A stretch of 8,349 nt of DNA. It comes from Deltaproteobacteria bacterium CG_4_8_14_3_um_filter_43_13. GTDB lineage: Bacteria > Desulfobacterota > UBA8473. The notes under the pieces are model-generated. The model did not search any database. It was not told where the DNA came from and saw only the letters and a list, made by a program, of their open reading frames with translations. This document shows, piece after piece, positions 1 through 6,972 of this stretch. The position numbers were made by a program, and so were the translations under genes. Where the stretch lies: positions 1-8,349 of the forward strand of contig PFIF01000187.1 of assembly GCA_002782605.1 (NCBI GenBank). The letters are read 5' to 3'. The stretch's first letter is position 1, and every line of letters starts with the position of its first letter.

Positions 1-544
1 TTGCCATATCCATTGAAATGACTTTACAACCGACCTTTTCCCACATAGTTTTGATTCTTTCAAGGGCGTTTCTGTTTGTTCTGGAAGTAGGGGTAAGTAC
101 ACATTTATGCCCAATAAATAGAAAAGGGTCGGCAGCTTCAATTCCAGAGTTCTCTGTTCCTGCAATGGGATGACCGCCAACGAAATATATATTATCATTA
201 TCGGGAATAAATCTTTCCACACCTTTTACGATTTCTTCCTTTATGCTGCCTACATCCGTAATTATGCACCCATCTGGTATATACCGGACTACTTTCTTGA
301 TTATCTCGATAATTACTCCAGGAGGTGTAGCTACTACCACTAAATCTACATCAGAAACACCTTCAGCAAGGTGGGTAGTATAAGTGTCAATGGCACCCAG
401 ATCAATGCCCTTTTTCAGATTTTTTTCATTCCTGCCTATCCCAACTACTTTTTTGAAGAGGTTTTCTCCCTTGGCGGCCTTTGCTAATGAACCTCCAATT
501 AACCCTAATCCAATAATTGCAACCTTGTCAAAGAGGCAGGCCAC
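1..544 (-). CDS. tyrA: Prephenate dehydrogenase, N-terminal part (cut by window edge)
   Basis: TyrA performs the NAD(P)-dependent oxidative decarboxylation of prephenate to 4-hydroxyphenylpyruvate in tyrosine synthesis; it is a cytosolic enzyme. Translating from a GTG at 544-542 gives about 181 residues before the window ends. The product opens with ACLFDKVAIIGLGLIGGSLA, a Rossmann dinucleotide-binding loop of the TyrA type. A VVVATPP segment, ITDVGSIKEEI, and GGHPIAGTENSG near residue 130 follow; the last is the family's substrate-region signature with its conserved His. The start is GTG because an AAGGAG lies 9 nt upstream and no ATG, GTG or TTG occurs in frame between it and the preceding in-frame stop. 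The gene begins 2 nt after the aroF stop, so the two are almost certainly cotranscribed and probably translationally coupled. The C-terminal dimerisation part, and any ACT domain, lie outside the window. Confidence 0.95.
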   Translation of the reverse strand, partial: MACLFDKVAIIGLGLIGGSLAKAAKGENLFKKVVGIGRNEKNLKKGIDLGAIDTYTTHLAEGVSDVDLVVVATPPGVIIEIIKKVVRYIPDGCIITDVGSIKEEIVKGVERFIPDNDNIYFVGGHPIAGTENSGIEAADPFLFIGHKCVLTPTSRTNRNALERIKTMWEKVGCKVISMDMA

Positions 545-546
545 TC

Positions 547-1560
547 TTATAAACTCCTTCCTACAGCATTGGCTATGTTTCGCAGATCATTCATCAGGCT
601 GTTGAAATTATCGGGTTTCAAGGATTGAGGTCCGTCAGAAAGGGCATCCTGTGGGGAAGGGTGTACCTCAATCATTAATCCGTCCGCTCCAGCCGCAATA
701 GCAGCTCTCGATACTGGTCCAACCAGATTCCATTTGCCAACGGCATGGCTTGGATCTACAATTATGGGAAGATGACTAAGCTCCTTAATTATTGGAATAG
801 CGCTTATATCAAGGGTATTCCGGGTAGCCGTTTCAAATGTTCTAATCCCCCTCTCGCATAGTATTATCTGTTTATTTCCCTGGGATGCAATGTATTCTGC
901 AGACATGAGAAGCTCCAGTATAGTAGAACTGAAACCTCTTTTAAGGATAACAGGTTTCTTGATGGCGCCAACCTCCTTCAATAGGCGGAAATTCTGCATA
1001 TTTCTAGTGCCAATCTGAACTATATCAGCATATTCACAGACCATGTCAATATCTCTGGGGTCCATTAATTCAGTGACTACCATCAAGCCTGTGCTTTTCC
1101 TCGCTTCTGCAAGATACCTCAACCCTTCTTCACCCAGCCCCTGAAAGCTGTAAGGTGAAGTTCTGGGTTTGAAAGCGCCTCCACGAAGAAACTTTGTTCC
1201 TGTTTTTTCAATGGATTGAGCCACATCCAAAAGCATCTCTCGACCTTCTACAGCACATGGTCCAGCAATAACCTGTATGTTGTTGCCGCCTATCTCAACT
1301 CCATTGAGGTTTATTATTGTGTTGTCCTTTTTGAATTCCCTGCTAACCAGTTTGTATGGCTTTAATATTGGTACTATCTTTTCAACACTGGGAAGAGACT
1401 CTAATGATTGACTGTGGAGTATGGCATCCTCTCCAACAACACCAATAATGGTGCGCTCCTTTCCCTTTGAAATATGGACAGCCAAACCCAGATCTTCGAT
1501 CTTTTTTATAACGCGATTAAAATCATCTTCAGTGCACATTGGTTTTAATACTACAATCAT
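547..1560 (-). CDS. aroF: 3-deoxy-7-phosphoheptulonate (DAHP) synthase, type I-beta with N-terminal regulatory domain
   Basis: This enzyme condenses phosphoenolpyruvate and erythrose 4-phosphate to DAHP, the first step of the shikimate pathway. The 337-residue product has a ferredoxin-like (ACT-like) domain at about residues 1-70 and then a TIM barrel. Barrel motifs are AGPCAVE (99-105), RGGAFKPRTSPYSFQG (126-141), IGTRNMQN (183-190), LKRGFSST (206-213), DPSHAVG (269-275) and IEVHPSPQDALSDGPQSL (297-314). The metal ligands of the Thermotoga maritima enzyme (Cys102, His272, Glu298, Asp309) fall at the same residue numbers here, and the length is nearly the same. In that enzyme the N-terminal domain mediates feedback inhibition by tyrosine or phenylalanine, so similar control is inferred. 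The ATG at 1560 is preceded by AGAAGGA. The gene starts 18 nt after the pheA stop and ends 2 nt before tyrA. The symbol varies between genomes (aroF, aroG or aroA). Confidence 0.97.
   Translation of the reverse strand: MIVVLKPMCTEDDFNRVIKKIEDLGLAVHISKGKERTIIGVVGEDAILHSQSLESLPSVEKIVPILKPYKLVSREFKKDNTIINLNGVEIGGNNIQVIAGPCAVEGREMLLDVAQSIEKTGTKFLRGGAFKPRTSPYSFQGLGEEGLRYLAEARKSTGLMVVTELMDPRDIDMVCEYADIVQIGTRNMQNFRLLKEVGAIKKPVILKRGFSSTILELLMSAEYIASQGNKQIILCERGIRTFETATRNTLDISAIPIIKELSHLPIIVDPSHAVGKWNLVGPVSRAAIAAGADGLMIEVHPSPQDALSDGPQSLKPDNFNSLMNDLRNIANAVGRSL
554..559 (-). promoter_or_regulatory. Ribosome binding site of tyrA, inside the end of aroF
   Basis: AAGGAG on the minus strand, 9 nt before the GTG at 544. 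It overlaps the last codons of aroF and supports the GTG start, because no alternative ATG is available in that frame. Confidence 0.75.
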
Positions 1561-1578
1561 GCTATTTCCTTCTAGGTT

Positions 1579-2661
1579 CTATTTTTTTATACTTCTGGGA
1601 TATGATCCCAATATCTTTAGAAACAAAGAATTTTTGTTCAATTCATCCAGGGCATTTTTTACATTTTCGTCAGAGATGTGTCCCTCCATGTCCAAAAAGA
1701 ATATATACTCCCATGCCTTTTTCTTGAGAGGCCTTGACTCAATCTTTGTCAGATTGATACTATTCCTGGCAAAGGGTTCTAGCATTAAGTGTAAAGCCCC
1801 AACTTCATCTTTGACTGAAAACATAATGGATGTTTTATCATTGCCGCTCTTTTCAGGTTCCTTTTTACCGATTACGAGAAACCTGGTAAAATTATTGATG
1901 TTATCCTCAATCTTTCTTCTTACTATACTCAGATCATAAAGGGTAGCGGCAAACTCGCTGGCAATAGCAGCAACTGATGGATCATCGGATGCATTCTGAG
2001 CAGCCAAAGCGGTACTTGCTACATCAAGTATAGGTATATTTGGCAGATTATTTTCAAGCCAATTACGACATTGAGCAATAGCATGGGGATGAGAATAGAC
2101 CTTCTCGATATTTTCCATATTTCCTGTTTTTGACAGAAGATGATGAGATATCTCTAATAAAATCTCTGCGCATATCTTTAGATTGTAGTCAACAAACATA
2201 TCGAGGGTATTGCTGACCACTCCTTCAGTTGAATTCTCTATCGGGACAACTCCAAAATTGACTCTATCTCGTTCTACTTCATCAAATATTTCAGGGATAT
2301 TCCTTTTCTGTACAAAATCTGCTGATAAACCGAAGTGATGAATAGATGCTATGTGAGTAAAAGTGGCTTTAGGACCCAGGTATGCGATTTTAATGGGTTG
2401 CTCAAGGGAGAGGGAAGCAGAGATTATCTCTCTAAAGACAGTTTTTATGGCTTCGTTTGTAAAAGGGCCTTTATTTATCTTTGTTAATCTCTCATATATT
2501 TTGAGTTCTCTTTCAGGTGCATAAAAATCCATATCGTTTTCGGCTTTAGTTTTAGCAATCTTAATTGCTAATTCAGCCCTTTTATTGAGTAATTTGAGTA
2601 TTCCTGTATCAATCTGGTCGATCTTGTCACGTGATATATCTAATTCACTCCGCTCACTCAC
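1579..2661 (-). CDS. pheA: Bifunctional chorismate mutase / prephenate dehydratase (P-protein)
   Basis: It converts chorismate to prephenate and then to phenylpyruvate, the phenylalanine branch. The 360-residue product has three parts. An AroQ-type chorismate mutase helix bundle covers about 7-88, with RDKIDQID, NKRAELA and FYAPERE. A prephenate dehydratase domain covers about 91-267, with IAYLGPKATFTH, VPIENSTEGVVSNTLDMF (139-156), HPHAIAQC (191-198) and the catalytic TRF motif at 259-261. A C-terminal ACT domain covers about 276-352, with GALH (288-291) and ESRP (308-311), the usual phenylalanine-binding signatures, so feedback by phenylalanine is expected. In the mutase part the position equivalent to E. 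coli Asp48 looks like Ala; other P-proteins also vary there. The start is GTG at 2661-2659, with AGGAGG 8 nt upstream. A stop codon two codons upstream in frame excludes a longer protein, and an overlapping ATG leads straight into TGA. It is first in a pheA-aroF-tyrA run. Confidence 0.97.
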   Translation of the reverse strand: MSERSELDISRDKIDQIDTGILKLLNKRAELAIKIAKTKAENDMDFYAPERELKIYERLTKINKGPFTNEAIKTVFREIISASLSLEQPIKIAYLGPKATFTHIASIHHFGLSADFVQKRNIPEIFDEVERDRVNFGVVPIENSTEGVVSNTLDMFVDYNLKICAEILLEISHHLLSKTGNMENIEKVYSHPHAIAQCRNWLENNLPNIPILDVASTALAAQNASDDPSVAAIASEFAATLYDLSIVRRKIEDNINNFTRFLVIGKKEPEKSGNDKTSIMFSVKDEVGALHLMLEPFARNSINLTKIESRPLKKKAWEYIFFLDMEGHISDENVKNALDELNKNSLFLKILGSYPRSIKK

Positions 2662-2669
2662 ATTTTAGT

Positions 2670-2675
2670 CCTCCT
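2670..2675 (-). promoter_or_regulatory. Ribosome binding site deciding the pheA GTG start
   Basis: A full AGGAGG lies 8 nt before the GTG at 2661. Between them is an ATG (2663-2661) that shares its G with the GTG and is followed at once by TGA, so it cannot start pheA. The Shine-Dalgarno element is well placed for either codon. Confidence 0.8.
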
Positions 2676-2733
2676 ACCCAAAAATAAATTGCCTATGTCT
2701 GACTGATTCTTTGCATTTGTAATGAAAAAAGTT

Positions 2734-2762
2734 ATTCTAACTTAAATAGATAGAAAATGCAA
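2734..2762 (-). promoter_or_regulatory. Candidate sigma70 promoter for pheA-aroF-tyrA
   Basis: On the minus strand TTGCAT (2762-2757) and TAGAAT (2739-2734) are separated by 17 nt. The -10 element matches the consensus at five of six bases, but the -35 matches only its first three. Transcription would start near 2727, giving a leader of about 65 nt. I found no phenylalanine-rich leader peptide in it (the only short ORF reads MQRISQT) and no attenuator-like hairpin with a U-run. This is a prediction from sequence alone. Confidence 0.4.
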
Positions 2763-2799
2763 CCTTTTTTAGCACAGTGTTGGAAAATGGAAGGCACAT

Positions 2800-2814
2800 C
2801 CGGAGAATATCCGG
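2800..2814 (-). repeat. Small inverted repeat just downstream of pilC
   Basis: CCGGA and TCCGG form a perfect 5-bp stem around a 5-nt loop, 17 nt past the pilC stop codon. On the minus strand it is followed by a mixed sequence, not a U-run, so it is not a convincing intrinsic terminator. It could still mark the 3' end of the aroE-pilC message, help stabilise it, or be chance. Confidence 0.35.
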
Positions 2815-2830
2815 TTAGGCAGATTGTCTT

Positions 2831-4039
2831 TTAACCAATAGCCGCTGCCATCTTAAATATAGGTAGATACATGGCTATTACTAAGCCGCCAAGAACAACA
2901 CCCAGAAAAACCATTAGCATAGGTTCAAGCATGGCGGTCAAAGTATCAACTGCGGCATCAACTTCATCATCATAGAAGTCTGCGATCTTTCCAAGCATGG
3001 CATCCAGGGCACCGGTAGCTTCCCCCACAGCTATCATTCTGACTACCATAGGCGGGAAAACCTTGCTCTCAGCCAAGGGTTCGGCTATGGTTCGGCCTTC
3101 ACTGATACCTGCTTTTGTGTAGTATATCGAACGTTCCACTGTCTTATTTCCGGCTGTCTTAGCTGTAATGTCCAGACCATCCAATATGGGTACGCCGCTG
3201 GAAATCATGGTTCCCAATGTCCTGGTAAATTTAGCAACCGCAGCTTTCCTTATCAACGGTCCAAATACAGGGAGTTTAAGGACAAAGTCATCAATGATGG
3301 TTTTCCCCTTTTCTGTATTATGGAATTTTTTGAAGGCAACTCCCAATACAAATAGACTCCCAGCAATATATATAATGCTGCTCTTCAATATCTCACTTAT
3401 CTTAATTACGATTTGAGTAGGGGCGGGGAGTGCCGCACCAAACTCCGCAAACATCTTTTGGAAAACAGGGATGACAAAGAGAAGCAGCACAACAACTACA
3501 ATAACAGCAACTCCCAAGATACTAATAGGATAAACCATTGCCCCCTTAACCTTCTTCTTTAGCTTCATCGTCTTCTCTATATAGCCTGCCAGTCTATTCA
3601 GGATAGAGTCTAATATGCCTCCCACCTCACCAGCCGCCACTAAGTTGACATACAGCTCATCGAATAGGTTCGGATGTTTTTTAAGTGCATCAGTAAAAGT
3701 CGCTCCCCCTTCTATATCCCCTTTTATCTGAACAAGTATCTTTTTAAAGGTCTTGTTATCCTGTTGGGATGAGAGTATATCCAGTGCCTGTACCAGAGGA
3801 AGTCCAGCGTCTATCATGGTAGAAAACTGGCGGGTGAAGATAACCAGATCATTCTCTGTAACCTTTGGTTGAAAAAAAGCAATATTTTCAAATAGGTCTT
3901 TTGGCTTTGCCTTGATCTTGCTTGGTGTGATCTTTTGTCTTCCAAGCTGCATCCTCACAGCAGGTTCTGAAACTGCCTCAATTTCCCCTTTTTGAATCTT
4001 GCCCTGCCGTGTTTTCCCTTCCCAGATATATACTTGCAT
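2831..4039 (-). CDS. pilC: Type IV pilus / type II secretion inner-membrane platform protein PilC (GspF family)
   Basis: PilC is the polytopic inner-membrane platform on which the cytoplasmic ATPases PilB and PilT act to extend or retract a type IV pilus. The 402-residue product has the normal length and two T2SSF repeats, at about 67-190 and 270-392. Each repeat has the conserved acidic turn: GEVGG at 137-141 and GEATGALD at 339-346. Hydrophobic segments lie at about 168-192, 221-238 and 371-394, and the end YLPIFKMAAAIG is typical of PilC. The N-terminal 60 residues (YIWEGKTRQGKIQKGEIEA) match the usual cytosolic lead-in. The ATG at 4039 has GAGGAGG upstream. It follows aroE by 27 nt and shares its promoter by inference. 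No pilB, pilT or pilin gene is in the window. GspF of a type II secretion system is a less likely alternative; the platform role is secure. Confidence 0.95.
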   Translation of the reverse strand: MQVYIWEGKTRQGKIQKGEIEAVSEPAVRMQLGRQKITPSKIKAKPKDLFENIAFFQPKVTENDLVIFTRQFSTMIDAGLPLVQALDILSSQQDNKTFKKILVQIKGDIEGGATFTDALKKHPNLFDELYVNLVAAGEVGGILDSILNRLAGYIEKTMKLKKKVKGAMVYPISILGVAVIVVVVLLLFVIPVFQKMFAEFGAALPAPTQIVIKISEILKSSIIYIAGSLFVLGVAFKKFHNTEKGKTIIDDFVLKLPVFGPLIRKAAVAKFTRTLGTMISSGVPILDGLDITAKTAGNKTVERSIYYTKAGISEGRTIAEPLAESKVFPPMVVRMIAVGEATGALDAMLGKIADFYDDEVDAAVDTLTAMLEPMLMVFLGVVLGGLVIAMYLPIFKMAAAIG

Positions 4040-4066
4040 GATTTATTTTCCTCCTCTTCCTATGCC

Positions 4067-4924
4067 TCACACAAATAATCTCTTAGCCAATGTCTCCTTC
4101 ATCAATTTAACAGGTGCATCTATATCTGTCCAAATTTTAAAACTCAAAGCCCCCTGAAAGACCAGCATTCCCAGTCCATTATGAGTGGTTAAACCAGCTT
4201 CTTCTGCCTCTCTCAAGAGGGGAGTCTTTAAGGGGTTATAAACTATATCATATATTATAGCACTATTAGGCAAATAATTGAGAGGCAGCTTCAAAGAATC
4301 TCCGTTCATCCCAACGGAGGTAGTATTTATAACCAGGTCGGTATCACCCAAACAATTCTTTAGGGCATTATTCTCTAAAGGTAGTGCAGAAAAGTTTACG
4401 GAGGGAAACCTATCAGAGAATTCTCCTGTAAACTTTTCTGCTCTGTTATAAGTCCTGTTAGCAACAGATATTTTTTTGGCACCACCTAACGCCAGACTAA
4501 CCAATATCCCTCTAGCTGCCCCACCTGCACCTACCATTAATATGCGTTTACCTTTGGGGCTAAAACCAAGATCATTTTTAAGGGATTCAAGAAAACCCTT
4601 GCCGTCGGTATTAAATCCTACCAGTTCACTGTCAATATTTTTGACGGTATTTACTGCACCTATTAACTCTGCCTCTGTATCAATTCTGTCCAGATACGCT
4701 ATTACCCTTTCCTTGTGAGGGATTGTTAGATTTACACCAACGATGTTCATACATCTAATGGCATTTATTGAATCCTTTAAATCCCCTGGTTTGACATCGA
4801 AGGGCAGATAAACGTAGTTGAGACCCAGGTGTTTAAATACAGTATTATGCATCAAGGGTGAAAGAGAGTGGTGAATAGGGTGACCCAGGATACCTGTAAT
4901 TTTAGTATTGGCATCTATATTCAT
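4067..4924 (-). CDS. aroE: Shikimate dehydrogenase (NADP-dependent)
   Basis: AroE reduces 3-dehydroshikimate to shikimate with NADPH in the cytosol. The 285-residue product has the complete family pattern. Substrate-binding GHPIHHSLSPLMHN is at 14-27 and NLTIPHKE at 65-72, with catalytic Lys71. GAVNT is at 89-93 and NTDG at 105-108, with catalytic Asp107. The nucleotide loop GAGGAARG is at 132-139, the NADP-preferring ANRT at 155-158, NTTSVGM at 200-206, and the closing GMLVFQGALSFKIWT at 252-266. The motif set fits AroE better than the YdiB or quinate dehydrogenase relatives. The ATG at 4924 has only a weak ribosome binding site (AGAAG about 3 nt away), although a strong promoter lies upstream. 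It is followed closely by pilC, not by another aromatic gene. Confidence 0.96.
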   Translation of the reverse strand: MNIDANTKITGILGHPIHHSLSPLMHNTVFKHLGLNYVYLPFDVKPGDLKDSINAIRCMNIVGVNLTIPHKERVIAYLDRIDTEAELIGAVNTVKNIDSELVGFNTDGKGFLESLKNDLGFSPKGKRILMVGAGGAARGILVSLALGGAKKISVANRTYNRAEKFTGEFSDRFPSVNFSALPLENNALKNCLGDTDLVINTTSVGMNGDSLKLPLNYLPNSAIIYDIVYNPLKTPLLREAEEAGLTTHNGLGMLVFQGALSFKIWTDIDAPVKLMKETLAKRLFV

Positions 4925-4981
4925 AATCTTCTATTCGTTTTTCCGAAATATAAATACACAATAAAAAAGCAAGCAAATGGA

Positions 4982-5003
4982 AAGCAGAACACAAAAACTG
5001 CTT
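4982..5003 (-). repeat. Inverted repeat overlapping the predicted aroE transcription start
   Basis: AAGCAG and CTGCTT form 6-bp arms around a 10-nt A/T-rich centre. The arm at 4998-5003 sits between the -10 box and the expected start site near 4998, so an RNA hairpin would probably be incomplete. If it has a function, a protein-binding operator fits better. Chance occurrence is possible. Confidence 0.3.
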
Positions 5004-5004
5004 A

Positions 5005-5033
5005 AGTATAGAAAAACAATTGAGTTTTGTCAA
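5005..5033 (-). promoter_or_regulatory. Near-consensus sigma70 promoter for aroE-pilC
   Basis: A perfect TTGACA (5033-5028), a 17-nt spacer and TATACT (5010-5005, five of six consensus bases) lie on the minus strand in the 175-nt gap between rsmA and aroE. The expected start is near 4998, giving a leader of about 74 nt. It is the best promoter match in the window and suggests that aroE-pilC forms its own unit, although I see no strong terminator after rsmA to exclude read-through. Confidence 0.7.
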
Positions 5034-5099
5034 ATATCAAATAGAGAAGGCTTCTGGAAAAGAAATTTTGGCAGTTATAAGAGGGGTCGAATATACAGA

Positions 5100-5948
5100 C
5101 TAATAGCTTTGTAACTCTGCAAGAGAGTTACTCAAATCCCTAAACTCCTCCAAACTGAGGGTCTCTCCCCTCCGCCCCGGGTCAATCCCGCATGCCTTTA
5201 CCGTATTTAGCACGTCGCTAAAAAGCATACCAAGATTTAGAGTATTCTTTAGGGTGTTTTTTAGGGTCTTCCTCCTTTGGGCAAAAGATGCCCTTACCAC
5301 GCTTTTAAAAATCCGTTCATCTTTAATTCCCATAATGAAGGATTCAGAGAAAACAAACCTTACCACAGCAGAATCCACTTTAGGCTGAGGGTAAAAAGAG
5401 TATCTGGGAATTAATAGCTCCTTTGAAACTGCAGCACTTATTTGAGAGAAGACCGACAGCACTCCATAATCCTTTGTCCCTGGATTAGCAACTATTCTGT
5501 CTGCCACTTCCTTTTGAAACATTAAAATTGCCATAGACAAAGAGTTCTTATATTCTAATAACTTAAAAAGCAAAGGGGCAGAGATGCTGTATGGTATATT
5601 GCCTAAAACCTTTAATTTGCTTCCATGCAATTTTGCAACTCCAGGGAAGTCGAAGAGTAAAACGTCTTGGGTAATCACCTCTACATTTTTGTCCTTAACA
5701 ATCTCATCGTTCAGAAGCCTCACCAATGCCTTATCTATCTCGATTGCTAGTACTTTCCGAACCCTCGGAGCCAATCGCGTAGTCAGCGCTCCCAGACCTG
5801 CACCTATTTCAACAACTACCTCATCCTTTTTTAAATCATATAGGGCTATAATCTCCTCCAGTACCTTATCATCTACCAGAAAATTCTGGCCCAATTTCTT
5901 CTTAGGGCGGATTTTATAATTTTTTAACTGGGTTAATGAAGAAGCCAT
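5100..5948 (-). CDS. rsmA: 16S rRNA (adenine 1518/1519-N6)-dimethyltransferase
   Basis: RsmA (KsgA) dimethylates two adjacent adenines in helix 45 of 16S rRNA late in small-subunit assembly, using S-adenosylmethionine; its loss gives kasugamycin resistance in model bacteria. The 282-residue product shows RPKKKLGQNFLVD (14-26), motif I EIGAGLG (47-53), the acidic EID at 70-72, QDV at 94-96 and the catalytic NIPY at 117-120. FYPQPKVDSAVVRF (185-198), FAQRRKTLKN (222-231) and a C-terminal helical domain ending in the GRRGETLSLEEF region follow. Length is normal. The ATG at 5948 begins 1 nt after the tsaD stop and lacks a clear Shine-Dalgarno, so translation is probably coupled to tsaD. Residues 227-238 contain a short internal NTLK repeat. 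Confidence 0.97.
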   Translation of the reverse strand: MASSLTQLKNYKIRPKKKLGQNFLVDDKVLEEIIALYDLKKDEVVVEIGAGLGALTTRLAPRVRKVLAIEIDKALVRLLNDEIVKDKNVEVITQDVLLFDFPGVAKLHGSKLKVLGNIPYSISAPLLFKLLEYKNSLSMAILMFQKEVADRIVANPGTKDYGVLSVFSQISAAVSKELLIPRYSFYPQPKVDSAVVRFVFSESFIMGIKDERIFKSVVRASFAQRRKTLKNTLKNTLNLGMLFSDVLNTVKACGIDPGRRGETLSLEEFRDLSNSLAELQSY

Positions 5949-5949
5949 A

Positions 5950-6951
5950 CTATCTTGGCCATCTGGAAACAGCGTTCATATCCATAGATGAAGTGATCCC
6001 TTTCCTTAAATAGTAATCGCCAATCCCTGCAATCATTGCCGCATTGTCGGTGCAGAGAATAGGAGAAGGTATAAATACCCTTAGACCTTTTTCTTCAGCC
6101 ATACCCTTTAATCTGGTACGAAGCCTGCTATTGGATGCCACTCCACCGGCAAGAACAACTGTATTGACACCACTACTCAATGCCGCTGTAAGAGTCTTAA
6201 TAACCAGGACATCAACTATTGCTTCCTGAAAACTCGCGGCAATATCATTGATCTGATCGGATATTACTTCCTCAGAACGAGTTCTTACGTAATTTAAAAC
6301 CGCTGTTTTTATCCCACTAAAACTGAAGTCAAGAGAGTTATGGTACATTAAAGCCCTGGGGAAGTCAACTGCCTCAGGATTCCCCCCTTTAGCCAGTTGA
6401 TCAATTACAACCCCTCCCGGGTACCCTAGCTTTAAAAGCTTGGCAACCTTATCGAAGGCTTCTCCGGCAGCATCATCTCTGGTCTGCCCCAGCAACCGGC
6501 AGTCATCCAAACCATGGACCAGGTACAGACTCGTGTGCCCACCAGAAACTACTAACGATATAAAGGGGAATGCCAAATTGTCCTCTTCCAAAAAGATAGC
6601 AGAGATATGACCTTCAATGTGATGTACCCCTATCATAGGCACATTTTTTACATAGGCTATTGATTTTGCCACTGATAACCCCACAAGAAGAGAACCGACT
6701 AACCCAGGCCCCTGAGTTACAGCAATTCCCTGAATCTCATCCAGAGATAGGTTGGCCACAGCCATGGCCTCCTCTATTACAGGGATAATCGATTCAACGT
6801 GTCTCCTTGAAGCAAGTTCAGGGACGACCCCTCCGAACCTGCTGTGCACATCGATTTGAGAATAGATTATGTTTGATAATATTCTCTTGCCATCCGCCAC
6901 TACCGCAGCAGCAGTCTCATCACAGGAAGACTCTATACCTAAGATTAACAT
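5950..6951 (-). CDS. tsaD: tRNA N6-adenosine threonylcarbamoyltransferase
   Basis: TsaD (formerly Gcp/YgjD) transfers the threonylcarbamoyl group from threonylcarbamoyl-AMP to A37 of ANN-decoding tRNAs, working with TsaB and TsaE. The 333-residue product has the ASKHA-fold signatures: GIESSCDET (5-13), VVPELASRRH (42-51), HHIEGH (110-115) with metal ligands His111 and His115, VSGGHTSL (135-142), GEAFDKVAKLL (163-173), FSFSGIKTA (209-217), and LAGGVASNS (267-275). CTDNAAMIA (300-308) supplies the third metal ligand, Asp302. Length is usual for bacteria. The ATG at 6951 has GAGGAA upstream. It lies 21 nt after the cysteine desulfurase and 1 nt before rsmA. tsaB and tsaE are not in the window and must be elsewhere. 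The old annotation as a glycoprotease is obsolete. Confidence 0.98.
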   Translation of the reverse strand: MLILGIESSCDETAAAVVADGKRILSNIIYSQIDVHSRFGGVVPELASRRHVESIIPVIEEAMAVANLSLDEIQGIAVTQGPGLVGSLLVGLSVAKSIAYVKNVPMIGVHHIEGHISAIFLEEDNLAFPFISLVVSGGHTSLYLVHGLDDCRLLGQTRDDAAGEAFDKVAKLLKLGYPGGVVIDQLAKGGNPEAVDFPRALMYHNSLDFSFSGIKTAVLNYVRTRSEEVISDQINDIAASFQEAIVDVLVIKTLTAALSSGVNTVVLAGGVASNSRLRTRLKGMAEEKGLRVFIPSPILCTDNAAMIAGIGDYYLRKGITSSMDMNAVSRWPR

Positions 6952-6972
6952 AATAAATTCCTCATCTTAAAA

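Noticed and set aside
1421..1939. 172-codon plus-strand open frame across the pheA/aroF junction
   Set aside because: It is antisense to two well-supported genes, has low-complexity hydrophobic content and no family motif; a shadow frame.
2662..2727. Possible phenylalanine leader peptide or attenuator before pheA
   Set aside because: The only short ORF (MQRISQT) contains no phenylalanine and no terminator-type hairpin with a U-run follows.
2800..2833. Intrinsic terminator after pilC
   Set aside because: A 5-bp GC-rich stem is present but no U-tract follows it on the minus strand, so I list it only as an inverted repeat.
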